A stretch of 64,000 nt of DNA from Streptomyces griseoluteus (GTDB taxonomy: Bacteria > Actinomycetota > Actinomycetes > Streptomycetales > Streptomycetaceae), in the NCBI RefSeq assembly GCF_004784465.1, contig NZ_SRRU01000004.1:186001-250000 (forward strand), given 5' to 3'. Each line of letters opens with the position of its first letter. Position 1 is the first letter of the stretch. The position numbers were made by a program, and so were the translations under genes. A model generated the notes under the pieces. The model was not told the origin of the DNA. It saw only the letters and a program-made list of their open reading frames with translations, and ran no database searches. Below, piece by piece: positions 23,513 through 31,924 of the stretch.

Positions 23513-24787
23513 TCAGACGCGGGTCAGGGCCCAGAAGCCGACGGCATAACAGACCAGCGCCAGGAGCAGCACCGGTACCGCGACCTTGGCGGAAGGGCCC
23601 GGCCGGGGGCGGGAGCGGGCGCGGTGACCGGGGGCGCGGGGGGTCTCGGTGGGGAGGCCGGGGGTGCGGGGGTCGCGGGCCGTGTACGCGGCGGTGTGGG
23701 GCTCGGTCGTGGGACGGGGCGGAGGTGGGGGCGGGAGGTGGAAGCTGCCTGTGTCGGACATCGACGGGGCGGTGACGGCCGGGGGGCGGGTGCCCAGGTC
23801 GGCTGTCGGGGAGGAGGCGGGCAGGGGGGCGTCGGTCGTCGTGCCGCTGGTGTCCGGGGTGCCGACGCGGCGGTGGCCCCAGCGGGTGTCCACCGCGGCG
23901 GCGGGTTTGTGGGGGCCCTCCGGGCTGAAGCCGGGGGGCAGAGGGCCCAGCTGGTCGAAGATTTCTATCGGCTCGTCGTCGGGGCCGGGCTCGGGGAGGA
24001 GTTCACGGGCGGCGGCGAGGGCCTTGCGGGCGCCCGTGGCGGTGCGGAAGCGGGCCGCGGGGTCGGGCTGGAGCATGGTGGCGATCACCTGCCACAGCGG
24101 CTCGGGCACCCGCGCGGGCGCGCCCGGCGTCCCGTGCTCGAGGAAGTAGCGGACGATCTCCTTGCCGTCCGGCTTGGCCCCCTCCAGCAGATACAGGGCG
24201 ACCAGCCCCACGGCGAACAGGTCACCGGGGAAGTCGGGTTCGGCCCCCAGCAGTTGCTCGGGCGCCAGATAGCCCGGTGTACCGACCACGAGGTTGGTCT
24301 CGGTCAGCCGGGGCTCCCCGAACCGCATGGCGATGCCGAAGTCGGACAGCCGAAGCCGGGGCCGGCCGGTGCCGGTGGCCTCCAGCAGCACGTTGGCGGG
24401 CTTGATGTCCCGGTGCACGACCCCCTCGGCGTGCACGGCACCCAGCCCGGACAGCAACTGGTCCAGCAGGGTGCACACGAACACCGGCGGAAGAGGGCCG
24501 TAGTCGTTGATCAGATGGACCAGGGAGCCCCCGGCCACCAGGTCCATGGTGAAGAGGACCTGGTCGTCGTCGGCCGCCCAGCTCGCCGGCGCGAGCACAT
24601 GCGGATGATCGATGCGCAGCGCCTGCTCGCGCACGAAGCGCAGCAGGGTGTGGGCGTCGCGCTGCTGAAGCACCTTGGCGGCGACGTAGCGCCGTCTGCG
24701 GTGGTCCCAGGCGCGCCACACCGCGCCGACACCGCCACGCCCGATCGGGTCGGCCAGCTCGTACCGGCCCGCGAACACCTCACCCAT
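23513..24787 (-). CDS. Ser/Thr protein kinase with C-terminal membrane anchor
   Basis: A 424-residue Hanks-type kinase. The glycine loop is IGRGGVGAVW (about 15-24), the ATP lysine lies in VAAKVL (about 38), the catalytic loop is VVHRDIKPANVLL (about 123-135), and the Mg motif is SDFGIA. All catalytic residues are present. A proline-rich linker of about 110 residues leads to a single C-terminal helix (VAVPVLLLALVCYAVGFWAL), with no extracellular sensor domain. It follows the HTH gene by 84 bases in the same direction, so phosphorylation of that regulator is a reasonable guess. Confidence 0.9.
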   Translation of the reverse strand: MGEVFAGRYELADPIGRGGVGAVWRAWDHRRRRYVAAKVLQQRDAHTLLRFVREQALRIDHPHVLAPASWAADDDQVLFTMDLVAGGSLVHLINDYGPLPPVFVCTLLDQLLSGLGAVHAEGVVHRDIKPANVLLEATGTGRPRLRLSDFGIAMRFGEPRLTETNLVVGTPGYLAPEQLLGAEPDFPGDLFAVGLVALYLLEGAKPDGKEIVRYFLEHGTPGAPARVPEPLWQVIATMLQPDPAARFRTATGARKALAAARELLPEPGPDDEPIEIFDQLGPLPPGFSPEGPHKPAAAVDTRWGHRRVGTPDTSGTTTDAPLPASSPTADLGTRPPAVTAPSMSDTGSFHLPPPPPPRPTTEPHTAAYTARDPRTPGLPTETPRAPGHRARSRPRPGPSAKVAVPVLLLALVCYAVGFWALTRV

Positions 24788-24871
24788 GACCGTGCAGCTC
24801 CTCCCCCTGGTGCGCTGCCCCGGCCGTACGACCGGGCCCGGTGCCGGACCTCCTCCGGACCGGGCCGGGGG

Positions 24872-25420
24872 TCAGCTCTGGTGGGACTGGTAGTGCGCGA
24901 CCGCGTCGGCGGTGCGGCCCGCGCCGTAGACCCGGAGGAACTCTGCCAGTTCGGGGTGGGTCGGGGCGAGGGTGTCCGCGGCGTCGATGATGTCCCCGGC
25001 GGCGGCGACGGAACGCAGCAGCGACTGGATCTCGCGCACGACCCGCTTGACCGTGGGCGCGCCCGAACTGCTCGTCGTCGCGGTGGTGTTGCTCAGCACC
25101 GAGCCCCCTTGGGACTTCTTGATCTCATCCATGCGGTCGGTCGCCTCGGCCGCGCTCACACTGCCGTCCGCCACCTGCGCGGCCAGCTCCTGCAGCAACT
25201 GCACCCGCTGCACCACCGCGGGATTGCCGATCTTGGCCCGCTGGCCGCTCATGAGCTGCGACAGCATCGGAGCCGACAGCCCCAGCGCGGCGGCGAGCCG
25301 GGCCTGGTTGAGCCCGAGATCGTCGATGAGCTTACGGAAGAGCGCCCCCAACGGCTCCCCGTACCAGTTCCGCTGGAGCTCCCGCGCTCTCGCGGTGGCT
25401 TCCTGCTGTGCGGCATCCAT
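24872..25420 (-). CDS. XRE-like helix-turn-helix DNA-binding protein
   Basis: A 182-residue protein with an N-terminal HTH (LIDDLGLNQARLAAALGLSAPMLSQLMSGQRAKIGN, about 23-58) and a helical C-terminus (HPELAEFLRVYGAGRTADAVAHYQ) probably used for oligomerisation. ATG 25420 is chosen because GGGGAGA lies 4-5 bases before it; a longer frame would run through the palindrome upstream. A perfect inverted repeat at 25450-25471, just before the start, is likely its own operator. The kinase gene follows. Confidence 0.85.
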   Translation of the reverse strand: MDAAQQEATARARELQRNWYGEPLGALFRKLIDDLGLNQARLAAALGLSAPMLSQLMSGQRAKIGNPAVVQRVQLLQELAAQVADGSVSAAEATDRMDEIKKSQGGSVLSNTTATTSSSGAPTVKRVVREIQSLLRSVAAAGDIIDAADTLAPTHPELAEFLRVYGAGRTADAVAHYQSHQS

Positions 25421-25449
25421 TGCGTCTCCCCATCGCTTCCCCAGAAACC

Positions 25450-25471
25450 GTGGTTCGCTGAAGCGAACCAC
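25450..25471 (-). promoter_or_regulatory. palindromic operator before the HTH regulator gene
   Basis: GTGGTTCGCT (25450-25459), two spacer bases, then AGCGAACCAC (25462-25471): a perfect 10-bp inverted repeat 30 bases upstream of the HTH start. Its size fits a dimeric HTH repressor, and it is not followed by a T run, so a terminator is less likely. Confidence 0.65.
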
Positions 25472-25600
25472 GTCGAGCATCCTACGGAGCGGGGTGATTC
25501 GCGGGGACCCCCAATCTTTTTGCGGGATACGGGGGGTGAACCGGTACTCTGGTCTGCGACGCCCGCCAGGAGCCCGTTCTCCCGTCGGTCGTTCCCTTCC

Positions 25601-25673
25601 GGGGCCTTAGCTCAGTTGGTAGAGCGCTGTCTTTGCATGGCAGATGTCAGGGGTTCGACTCCCCTAGGCTCCA
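25601..25673 (+). tRNA. tRNA-Ala(TGC)
   Basis: Acceptor stem GGGGCCT (25601-25607) pairs with AGGCTCC (25666-25672, one G-T pair), with discriminator A25673. D arm TAGCTCAGTTGGTAGAGC, anticodon stem CTGTC/GGCAG around TTTGCAT with anticodon TGC (25634-25636), and T arm with GGTTCGACTCC are all present. CCA is not encoded. A possible -10 TACTCT lies at 25545-25550. Confidence 0.97.
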
Positions 25674-25679
25674 CACCGA

Positions 25680-25723
25680 AAAACCCCCTCCGACCTGCGA
25701 AAACGCAGTGCGGAGGGGGTTTT
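25680..25723 (+). terminator. tRNA-Ala terminator
   Basis: A13-base arm AAAACCCCCTCCG-type sequence (25680-25692) pairs with CGGAGGGGGTTTT (25711-25723), with an inner CTGCG/CGCAG stem and an AAAA loop. The trailing T run makes this one of the most canonical intrinsic terminators here. Confidence 0.88.
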
Positions 25724-25768
25724 CTCGTGCCGCCGTGGGGGACGGGGGCTCCGGGCATGGCGAGGGCT

Positions 25769-25782
25769 GTTTCACGTGAAAC
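25769..25782. other. parS: parS centromere site (ParB binding)
   Basis: GTTTCACGTGAAAC is the exact 14-bp consensus of bacterial parS sites, extended here to a 22-base palindrome (25765-25786). Streptomyces chromosomes carry many parS copies around oriC that ParB uses to build the segregation complex during sporulation. It is intergenic, between the tRNA-Ala terminator and the DUF5324 gene, about 20 kb from oriC. Confidence 0.93.
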
Positions 25783-25814
25783 AGCCTGCGGTGCCCGTGA
25801 CTTGGGGCGTCAGG

Positions 25815-26513
25815 TCAGCGGTTCTCGTCGCCCTCGACGTCGTCCTCGACCTGCTTCGCCTGGACCTCCGGGTCCAGGACGGAGGTGCCGGTGCCGTCGA
25901 CCGAGTGGAGGCGGGCGGAGTCCGGCACTTCGGTGGCGGCCGGGGGCTCGACCAGCCAGTCCGGGTTGGCCTGGCGGTCCCACCACTGCCAGACGGCGTA
26001 GGCGCCGCCCGCGAGCAGGCTGGCCAGGGCCACGTACTTCAGCGCCCGGCCGGTGCGGCCGCGGCGCTCGTTGCGGCGGGCCAGCTTCTTGATCTCCTTG
26101 GCCGACACATTGCCCCGCAGTGCGACCAGGGCGGCAGCGCTGCGCGCCGCGGCCTCGTCGTACACCGGGGTGGCGGCGGCCACGGCCTGCTCGATCTTGG
26201 GTCGGGAGTACACCGCCGCCTGCTTGGCGGCCTTGCGGGTCAGCTTGGCGGCGTCCTGTGCCGCCTGATCGACCTTCGGCGGCACGTGGGAGAGTGCTCG
26301 CTCCACCTGCGGGGCGAGCTTGGCGTCGTACTGAAGGCGGGCCTGGTCGGCCGCCTGCGAGACCACGGGCGCCAGCCGTACACGTGCCTCCTGCGTGTAA
26401 TGAGCGGCACGCTCCTTGGCCGTGTCGGCATAGGGCGCCACCACGTCCGCTGCGTGCAGCACGCTGTCCTTGGCCGAACCGGTCGCGGCGCGCACGCTGT
26501 CGATGCGGGTCAC
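25815..26513 (-). CDS. DUF5324 family protein
   Basis: A 232-residue protein with a long Ala/Lys-rich helical region (about 1-165, amphipathic repeats such as DSVLHAADVVAPYADTAKERA), a membrane segment (ALKYVALASLLAGGAYAVWQWW, about 158-179), and an acidic tail. This matches the actinobacterial DUF5324 family of unknown function. GTG 26513 follows GAGGAGGAGG. The helical repeat pattern resembles membrane-tethered coiled proteins. Confidence 0.8.
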   Translation of the reverse strand: MTRIDSVRAATGSAKDSVLHAADVVAPYADTAKERAAHYTQEARVRLAPVVSQAADQARLQYDAKLAPQVERALSHVPPKVDQAAQDAAKLTRKAAKQAAVYSRPKIEQAVAAATPVYDEAAARSAAALVALRGNVSAKEIKKLARRNERRGRTGRALKYVALASLLAGGAYAVWQWWDRQANPDWLVEPPAATEVPDSARLHSVDGTGTSVLDPEVQAKQVEDDVEGDENR

Positions 26514-26791
26514 GGGAACCTCCTCCTCGGTGGCGGTACGGTATTTCGACTGTCCACCCTGTTACGGATCATGCCTGTCGGTGGCCCACACGGCATGTGT
26601 GGACGGGCATACGGGTGCCGATCTCTGGCGAAGCGGTGAAATTCCGGGCAACCGGCCCCGCTAACGACCCTGCCACGATTCGCCGCCGCTCGCCGCCCAT
26701 ACGGGCCGAACTCGCCGTCACCCGCCCGGTTCGGGCCCGCCGTGAGCGTGCGAGGATCGGGGGCGAACGGAAAGACAACGGAAGGCAGACC

Positions 26792-27322
26792 GTGGCCGAG
26801 CAGCTTTACGCCACCCTGAAGACCAACCACGGCGACATCAAGATCAGGCTGTTCCCGAACCACGCGCCGGCCACGGTCAGGAACTTCGTCGAGCTGGCCC
26901 AGGGCGAGCGCTCCTGGAAGCACCCGGGGACCGGCGTCGAGAGCACGGACCGGCTCTACGACGGCACCACCTTCCACCGGGTGATCAGCGGTTTCATGCT
27001 CCAGGGCGGCGACCCGCTCGGCACCGGCATCGGCGGCCCCGGCTACCAGTTCCCGGACGAGTTCCACCCCGACCTGTCCTTCAACAAGCCCTATCTGCTC
27101 GCCATGGCCAATGCCGGGCCGGGCACCAACGGCTCGCAGTTCTTCATCACGGTCTCCCCGACCACCTGGCTGAACCGCAAGCACACCATTTTCGGCGAGG
27201 TCGCCGACCTGGCCAGCCAGAAGGTCGTCGACGCCATCGCCGCAGTCCCCACCGGCCGCAACGACCGCCCGGTCGAGGACGTGGTGATCGAGTCCGTGGT
27301 GGTGGAGAAGACCGAGGACTGA
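26792..27322 (+). CDS. cyclophilin-type peptidyl-prolyl cis-trans isomerase
   Basis: A 176-residue cytoplasmic cyclophilin that speeds proline isomerisation in protein folding. The active-site blocks FHRVISGFMLQGGDP (about 61-75) and MANAGPGTNGSQFFI (about 105-119) are intact, including the catalytic Arg and the Gln-x-Phe. No signal peptide. GTG 26792 has GGAAGG upstream and gives the usual AEQLYATLKTNHGDI N-terminus; a much longer in-frame extension has no coding character. Confidence 0.94.
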   Translation: MAEQLYATLKTNHGDIKIRLFPNHAPATVRNFVELAQGERSWKHPGTGVESTDRLYDGTTFHRVISGFMLQGGDPLGTGIGGPGYQFPDEFHPDLSFNKPYLLAMANAGPGTNGSQFFITVSPTTWLNRKHTIFGEVADLASQKVVDAIAAVPTGRNDRPVEDVVIESVVVEKTED

Positions 27323-27441
27323 CCGGCGCCCGGTGAATTCCGCATAGGGAACCAAACGCCCCGCTCGTCCGTAAGGATGGGCGGGGGCGGTGCCGCGCCC
27401 CCGGAGTGACGACGGACGACGCGAGGGACGAAGGGGAACTC

Positions 27442-28341
27442 ATGGAACAGGCAGCGGCTGACGCCCCGGGCGCCCGCAGCGTGCCCGTCTGCTACCGGCA
27501 CCCGGACCGGGAGACCGGCGTGCGCTGCACCCGCTGCGACCGGCCGATCTGCCCGGAGTGCATGGTCGACGCCTCCGTCGGCTTCCAGTGCCCCGACTGC
27601 GCGCGCGGCGGCACCCCCGCCTCGGGCGGCACCGCATCCGCGTCGGCCGACACCCGTCCCCGCACCCTCGCGGGCGGCACCCTCACCCGCGACCCCCGCC
27701 TGGTCACCAAGGTCCTCATCGGGCTGAACCTGGCCCTTTTCCTGGTGAAGCTCTCCCTGGGCGACGTCTTCACCAACCAGCTCGACCTGATCGGCCGGGC
27801 CTACGCCCCCCATCTCACCGGCATCCAGGGCGTGGCCGAGGGGCAGTGGTACCGCCTGCTGACCTCGATGTTCCTGCACGGCGGCTATGTGCACATCCTG
27901 TTCAACATGCTCAGCCTGTGGTGGATCGGCGGCCCGCTCGAAGGCGCCCTCGGCCGCGCCCGCTACCTCACGCTGTACCTGGTCTGCGGCTTGGCCGGCG
28001 GCGCGCTGACCTATCTGCTGGCCGCGCCCAATCAGCCCTCGCTGGGCGCCTCCGGGGCGATCTTCGGGCTGTTCGGCGCCACCGCGGTGCTGATGCGCCG
28101 CCTCCGGTACGACATGCGGCCGGTCATCGTGCTGCTGGTGGTCAACCTGATCATCACGTTCGGGGTGCCGGGCATCGCCTGGCAGGCGCACATCGGCGGT
28201 CTCGTCGCCGGTGTCGTCGTGGGGTACGCGATGATCCACGCCCCACGGGAGCGGCGGGCGCTGATCCAGTACGGGGCCTGTGCGCTGGTGCTCCTGGTGG
28301 TGGCCGTTCTCACCCTGGTGAGGACGCTCCAGCTCACCTGA
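27442..28341 (+). CDS. rhomboid family intramembrane serine protease
   Basis: A 299-residue protein with an N-terminal zinc-finger-like module (CYRHPDRETGVRCTRCDRPICPECM and CPDC, about 14-55) followed by a six-helix rhomboid domain. The catalytic serine lies in LGASGAIFGLFG (about 200-211) and the histidine in WQAHIGGLVAG (about 249-259), and the LFNMLSLWWIGGPLE segment is typical. It cleaves membrane-protein substrates within the bilayer; the substrate is unknown. ATG 27442 has AAGGGG upstream, better than an earlier ATG at 27406. Confidence 0.92.
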   Translation: MEQAAADAPGARSVPVCYRHPDRETGVRCTRCDRPICPECMVDASVGFQCPDCARGGTPASGGTASASADTRPRTLAGGTLTRDPRLVTKVLIGLNLALFLVKLSLGDVFTNQLDLIGRAYAPHLTGIQGVAEGQWYRLLTSMFLHGGYVHILFNMLSLWWIGGPLEGALGRARYLTLYLVCGLAGGALTYLLAAPNQPSLGASGAIFGLFGATAVLMRRLRYDMRPVIVLLVVNLIITFGVPGIAWQAHIGGLVAGVVVGYAMIHAPRERRALIQYGACALVLLVVAVLTLVRTLQLT

Positions 28342-28351
28342 GCCCGAACCG

Positions 28352-28562
28352 TTGTCCACAGTCTGTGCCCGATCTTGTGCACACGGTGCGGGAACAACCG
28401 TGCCCCCTGCCGCTCGGATGTGAATCCGCAGGTCAGACAGGGGGCGTTAGGCGGAGCGCCGGTCGTCGGATGGTGTTTCCGGCGTCAACCGGCGATTAGT
28501 TATCCACAGATCGTATTCCTTTTCCCCAGGAGGGTGTGGATACTTCGTTGGCCTGTGGATAA
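28352..28562. other. cluster of five DnaA-box-like 9-mers outside oriC
   Basis: The intergenic region between the rhomboid gene and crgA contains TTGTCCACA (28352-28360), TTGTGCACA (28374-28382), TTATCCACA (28500-28508), and on the other strand GTATCCACA (28535-28543) and TTATCCACA (28554-28562). This density resembles oriC itself. DnaA titration clusters outside oriC are known in streptomycetes; a role here is inferred. Confidence 0.7.
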
Positions 28563-28613
28563 CTCAGTGGAGAGCCGTGGGCAGAGGTCGCCGGAACCGG
28601 GTGCGGGGCCCGG

Positions 28614-28868
28614 TCACTTCCACTGGGTGGAGACGCCGAAGCCCGCCGCGATGAAGCCGAAGCCGACGACGATGTTCCAGTTGTCCAGGCTGTCGATCGG
28701 CAGCGAGCCGTCGGTCACGTAGAACACCACGATCCACGCCAGGCCGATGAGGAACATGGCCAGCATGACGGGCGCGACCCAGGCGCTGTTGGTGAGCTTG
28801 ATGGCCTGCGCCTGCTTGACCGGCGGCGGCGTGTAGTCGGCCTTCTTGCGGATACGTGACTTCGGCAC
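28614..28868 (-). CDS. crgA: cell division protein CrgA
   Basis: An 84-residue membrane protein with a basic N-terminus ([15 protein letters not shown]) and two helices ([22 protein letters not shown], about 30-51; [15 protein letters not shown], about 65-79). CrgA coordinates FtsZ-ring assembly with septal wall enzymes in actinobacteria and affects sporulation septation. The GTG at 28868 has AGGAGAG upstream. It is divergent from the DUF881 gene, as in other streptomycetes. Confidence 0.95.
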   Translation of the reverse strand: MPKSRIRKKADYTPPPVKQAQAIKLTNSAWVAPVMLAMFLIGLAWIVVFYVTDGSLPIDSLDNWNIVVGFGFIAAGFGVSTQWK

Positions 28869-29021
28869 GAAGGTCTCTCCTGTCGATGCGCTGCGTGGCC
28901 GCGCAGGTGTCTGGGTCGAGCTCGGGGCAGCGTACAAGGGGGACGGCAAGGGCACACCGGGTGCTCCCCCGGACGTCCGTTAGCGTAGTGCTTCCGCGGC
29001 GCCGAAGGAGATAAGGGTACG

Positions 29022-29810
29022 TTGAGCAATTCTGCCGACTCCCCAGGGACGGGAGCAATGGGTTCCGCGCCCGCCCGTCGTCCCCGTTTCCGGCCGGTGC
29101 GGATTCTCACCGCCGGTGTCTTCGCTCTGGCCGGGCTCATCTTCGTCACCAGCTTCAACACCGCCAAGGGCACCGACCTGCGCACCGACACCTCGTTGCT
29201 GAAGCTGTCGGACCTCATCCAGGAGCGCAGCCGGAAGAACCAGGGCCTGGACGAGTCCAACGCCACACTGCGGCACAGGGTCGAGTCGCTCGCCGAGGGC
29301 GACGACGGCAGCACCCGCGCCCAGGACCGGCGGCTCGGCGGACTCGAGAAGAGCGCGGGCACCGAGCGGCTCACCGGCAAGGCGGTCACCGTCACCCTCA
29401 ACGACGCCCCGCCGAACGCCACCGCCAAGCTCCCCGGTTATCCCCCGCCGCAGCCCGATTACCTGGTCATCCACCAGCAGGACCTCCAGGCGGTCGTCAA
29501 CGCGCTGTGGCACGGCGGCGCCCGGGGCATCAAGGTCATGGACCAGCGGCTGATCTCCACCAGCGCGGTCCGCTGCGTCGGCAACACCCTGATCCTCCAG
29601 GGCCGCGTCTACTCGCCCCCCTACAAGATCACCGCCGTGGGTGACCCGGAGCGGCTGAAGCAGGCGCTCGCCGCGAGCAAGGCGATCCAGAACTACATGG
29701 TGTACGTCAATGTCTACGGCCTCGGCTGGGACGTGGCCGACGAGGGCACCGTCACGCTGCCCGGTTACACCGGCACCGTCGACCTCCACTACGCGACGCC
29801 CGTGAAGTAG
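29022..29810 (+). CDS. DUF881 family membrane-anchored protein
   Basis: A 262-residue protein with one N-terminal helix (VRILTAGVFALAGLIFVTSF, about 26-45), a short coiled coil (about 60-95), and an extracytoplasmic DUF881 domain (about 110-260) containing VVNALWHGGARGIKVMDQRLISTSAVRCVGN. The family is common in Firmicutes and Actinobacteria division regions, with unclear function. The start is TTG at 29022 with GGAG upstream. Confidence 0.88.
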   Translation: MSNSADSPGTGAMGSAPARRPRFRPVRILTAGVFALAGLIFVTSFNTAKGTDLRTDTSLLKLSDLIQERSRKNQGLDESNATLRHRVESLAEGDDGSTRAQDRRLGGLEKSAGTERLTGKAVTVTLNDAPPNATAKLPGYPPPQPDYLVIHQQDLQAVVNALWHGGARGIKVMDQRLISTSAVRCVGNTLILQGRVYSPPYKITAVGDPERLKQALAASKAIQNYMVYVNVYGLGWDVADEGTVTLPGYTGTVDLHYATPVK

Positions 29811-30021
29811 GCGCGTGTGGAGCGGGGGCCCGTGGAGGAGCCGCACCTCACCCGCCGACCGCGTGTTCGCGGCGCGAAACCGTTCCGCCCGTCATTGAGG
29901 TGATCGGCGCCCGGCCCCGTAAGTCCAGGTGTGCTCCAGGCACGCCGGTGACGGACCCGGCGCCGTTAGTCTGGTGCCGTACGGCGTGAGTCAGGAGCCG
30001 TGGAGGAACGGAAGGGACGGC

Positions 30022-30183
30022 ATGTACGGCTGGATCTGGCGGCATCTGCCGGGCAACGCGTTGGTGAGGGCACTGATCTCGCTCGTGCTCGTCGTGGCCG
30101 CGGTCTACGTCCTGTTCCAGTACGTGTTCCCGTGGGCGGAACCGCTGCTGCCCTTCAACGATGTGACGGTGGACAACCAGTGA
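30022..30183 (+). CDS. small single-helix membrane protein
   Basis: A 53-residue protein, WIWRHLPGNALVRALISLVL then VVAAVYVLFQYVFPWAEPLL, with one membrane helix and a short acidic end. AAGGGA lies about 6 bases before ATG 30022. Its stop overlaps the GTG of the next gene (GTGA), so it is coupled to the glutamine amidotransferase. It occurs at this place in related genomes; function unknown. Confidence 0.82.
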   Translation: MYGWIWRHLPGNALVRALISLVLVVAAVYVLFQYVFPWAEPLLPFNDVTVDNQ

Positions 30184-30821
30184 GCAGCGCCCGGATTCTC
30201 GTCGTCGACAACTACGACAGTTTCGTTTTCAACCTCGTCCAGTACCTGTACCAGCTCGGCGCCGAGTGCGAGGTGCTGCGCAACGACGAGGTGACCACCG
30301 CGCACGCGCAGGACGGCTTCGACGGCGTCCTCCTCTCGCCCGGACCGGGTACGCCCGAGGAGGCCGGGGTCTGTGTGGACATGGTCCGGCACTGCGCGGC
30401 GACCGGTGTCCCGGTGTTCGGGGTATGCCTCGGCATGCAGTCGATGCAGGTGGCCTACGGCGGGGTGGTGGACCGGGCGCCCGAGCTGCTGCACGGCAAG
30501 ACCTCGCCGGTGATCCACGAGGGGCGGGGCGTCTTCGCGGGCCTGCCGACGCCGTTCATCGCCACCCGGTACCACTCGCTGGCCGCCGAGCCGGCCACCG
30601 TGCCCGCCGAGCTTGAGGTCACCGCCCGCACCGAGGACGGGATCATCATGGGGCTGCGCCACCGTGAACTCCCGGTCGAGGGCGTGCAGTTCCACCCCGA
30701 GTCGGTACTGACCGAGCACGGCCACCGGATGCTGGCCAACTGGCTCGCCGAGTGCGGCGACCGGGACGCGGTGGCGAGGTCGGCGGGGCTCGCCCCGGTG
30801 GTGGGCAGGGCCACGGCGTGA
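30180..30821 (+). CDS. pabA: aminodeoxychorismate/anthranilate synthase glutaminase subunit
   Basis: A 213-residue class I glutamine amidotransferase that supplies ammonia for p-aminobenzoate or anthranilate synthesis. VVDNYDSFVFNL starts the fold; the nucleophile is in GVCLGMQ (about 81-87) and the His/Glu pair in FHPES (about 171-175). No synthase subunit (PabB/TrpE) is nearby, so the choice between pab and trp is by family similarity only. GTG 30180 overlaps the preceding stop, and its own stop overlaps the first sortase. Confidence 0.88.
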   Translation: MSSARILVVDNYDSFVFNLVQYLYQLGAECEVLRNDEVTTAHAQDGFDGVLLSPGPGTPEEAGVCVDMVRHCAATGVPVFGVCLGMQSMQVAYGGVVDRAPELLHGKTSPVIHEGRGVFAGLPTPFIATRYHSLAAEPATVPAELEVTARTEDGIIMGLRHRELPVEGVQFHPESVLTEHGHRMLANWLAECGDRDAVARSAGLAPVVGRATA

Positions 30822-31891
30822 CCACCCCGCGCCCGGAACGCGAGGACGCGTACGGCGGGGTGCCGTACGGCTCCTACGGCCCGGCGTTCGTGGGCGCGGG
30901 CGATCCGGGGACGGCGCGGATGCCGGCCGTGGACCAGTACGGCGAGTACGGCGATCAGCATCCCGAACTCCCCCTGGACGACCGGACGATGGCACTCAGG
31001 GTGCCCGGTGCGGCGGAGGGCGCGTACGGCTCGCTGAGCGCCTCCGCGGGCGTGGCGGGCGCGGGGGGAGCCACCGGGGGGCGCGCGGCCCGCAGGAAGG
31101 CCGCCAAGCGCGGCGGCGGACGGCGTGGCGGGGGTCGTGAGGGGGCGTCTGTCTCTGCTGACGGCGCGGCGCGGCCGCTGTCGCGGGTGGAGGCCCGGCA
31201 GCAGGCGCGGGCGCGCAAGCCGGGGGCGGCGGTCCTGGTGAGCCGGGCGGTGGGCGAACTCTTCATCACCACCGGCGTGGTCATGCTGCTGTTCGTCACC
31301 TACCAGCTCTGGTGGACCAACGTCCGGGCCCACGCGGAGGCCGGCAGCGAGACCAGCCAGCTCCAGGACGACTGGGCGAACGGCAAGCGGGCGCCGGGAG
31401 CGTTCGAGCCGGGGCAGGGGTTCGCCATCCTGCACATCCCCAAGCTGGACGTGGTCGCCCCGATCGCGGAGGGCGTCAGCAATAAGAAGGTGCTCGACAA
31501 GGGAATGGTCGGGCACTACGGGGAAGCGCCGCTGAAGACGGCGATGCCGTACGACAAGACCGGTAACTTCGGGCTCGCGGCGCACCGCAACACCCATGGG
31601 GAGCCGTTCCGTTACATCAACCGGCTGGTGGCGGGCGACGCGGTGGTGGTGGAGACCCAGGACGAGTACTTCGTGTACAAGGTGGCGTCGATGCTGCCGG
31701 TGACCCCGCCGTCCAACACCAGCGTGCTGAATCCGGTGCCGCAGGGGTCCGGGTTCACCCGGCAGGGGCGGTACATCACCCTCACCACCTGCACGCCCGA
31801 GTTCACCAGCAAGTACCGGCTGATCGTCTGGGGCAAGATGGTCGAGGAACGCCCGCGCAGCAAGGGCAAGCCGGACGCGCTCATCCAGTAG
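30818..31891 (+). CDS. class E sortase (first)
   Basis: A 357-residue sortase with a long disordered Gly/Ala/Arg-rich N-terminus (about 1-140), a membrane helix (LFITTGVVMLLFVTYQLWW, about 149-167) and a C-terminal sortase domain. Catalytic residues are His in LAAHRNTHGEPF, Cys in YITLTTCTPEF, and Arg in SKYRLIVWG. Class E enzymes attach LAxTG-type proteins such as chaplins to the wall. It overlaps pabA by 4 bases. The substrate-binding partner is not in the window. Confidence 0.93.
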   Translation: MTTPRPEREDAYGGVPYGSYGPAFVGAGDPGTARMPAVDQYGEYGDQHPELPLDDRTMALRVPGAAEGAYGSLSASAGVAGAGGATGGRAARRKAAKRGGGRRGGGREGASVSADGAARPLSRVEARQQARARKPGAAVLVSRAVGELFITTGVVMLLFVTYQLWWTNVRAHAEAGSETSQLQDDWANGKRAPGAFEPGQGFAILHIPKLDVVAPIAEGVSNKKVLDKGMVGHYGEAPLKTAMPYDKTGNFGLAAHRNTHGEPFRYINRLVAGDAVVVETQDEYFVYKVASMLPVTPPSNTSVLNPVPQGSGFTRQGRYITLTTCTPEFTSKYRLIVWGKMVEERPRSKGKPDALIQ

Positions 31892-31924
31892 CGGCGGTCC
31901 GTCTCACCAGCCGAAGAGCCGAAC

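Noticed and set aside
26120..26791. N-terminal extension of the cyclophilin
   Set aside because: The extension lies opposite the DUF5324 gene, is Arg/Pro-rich, and the GTG at 26792 has a ribosome site.
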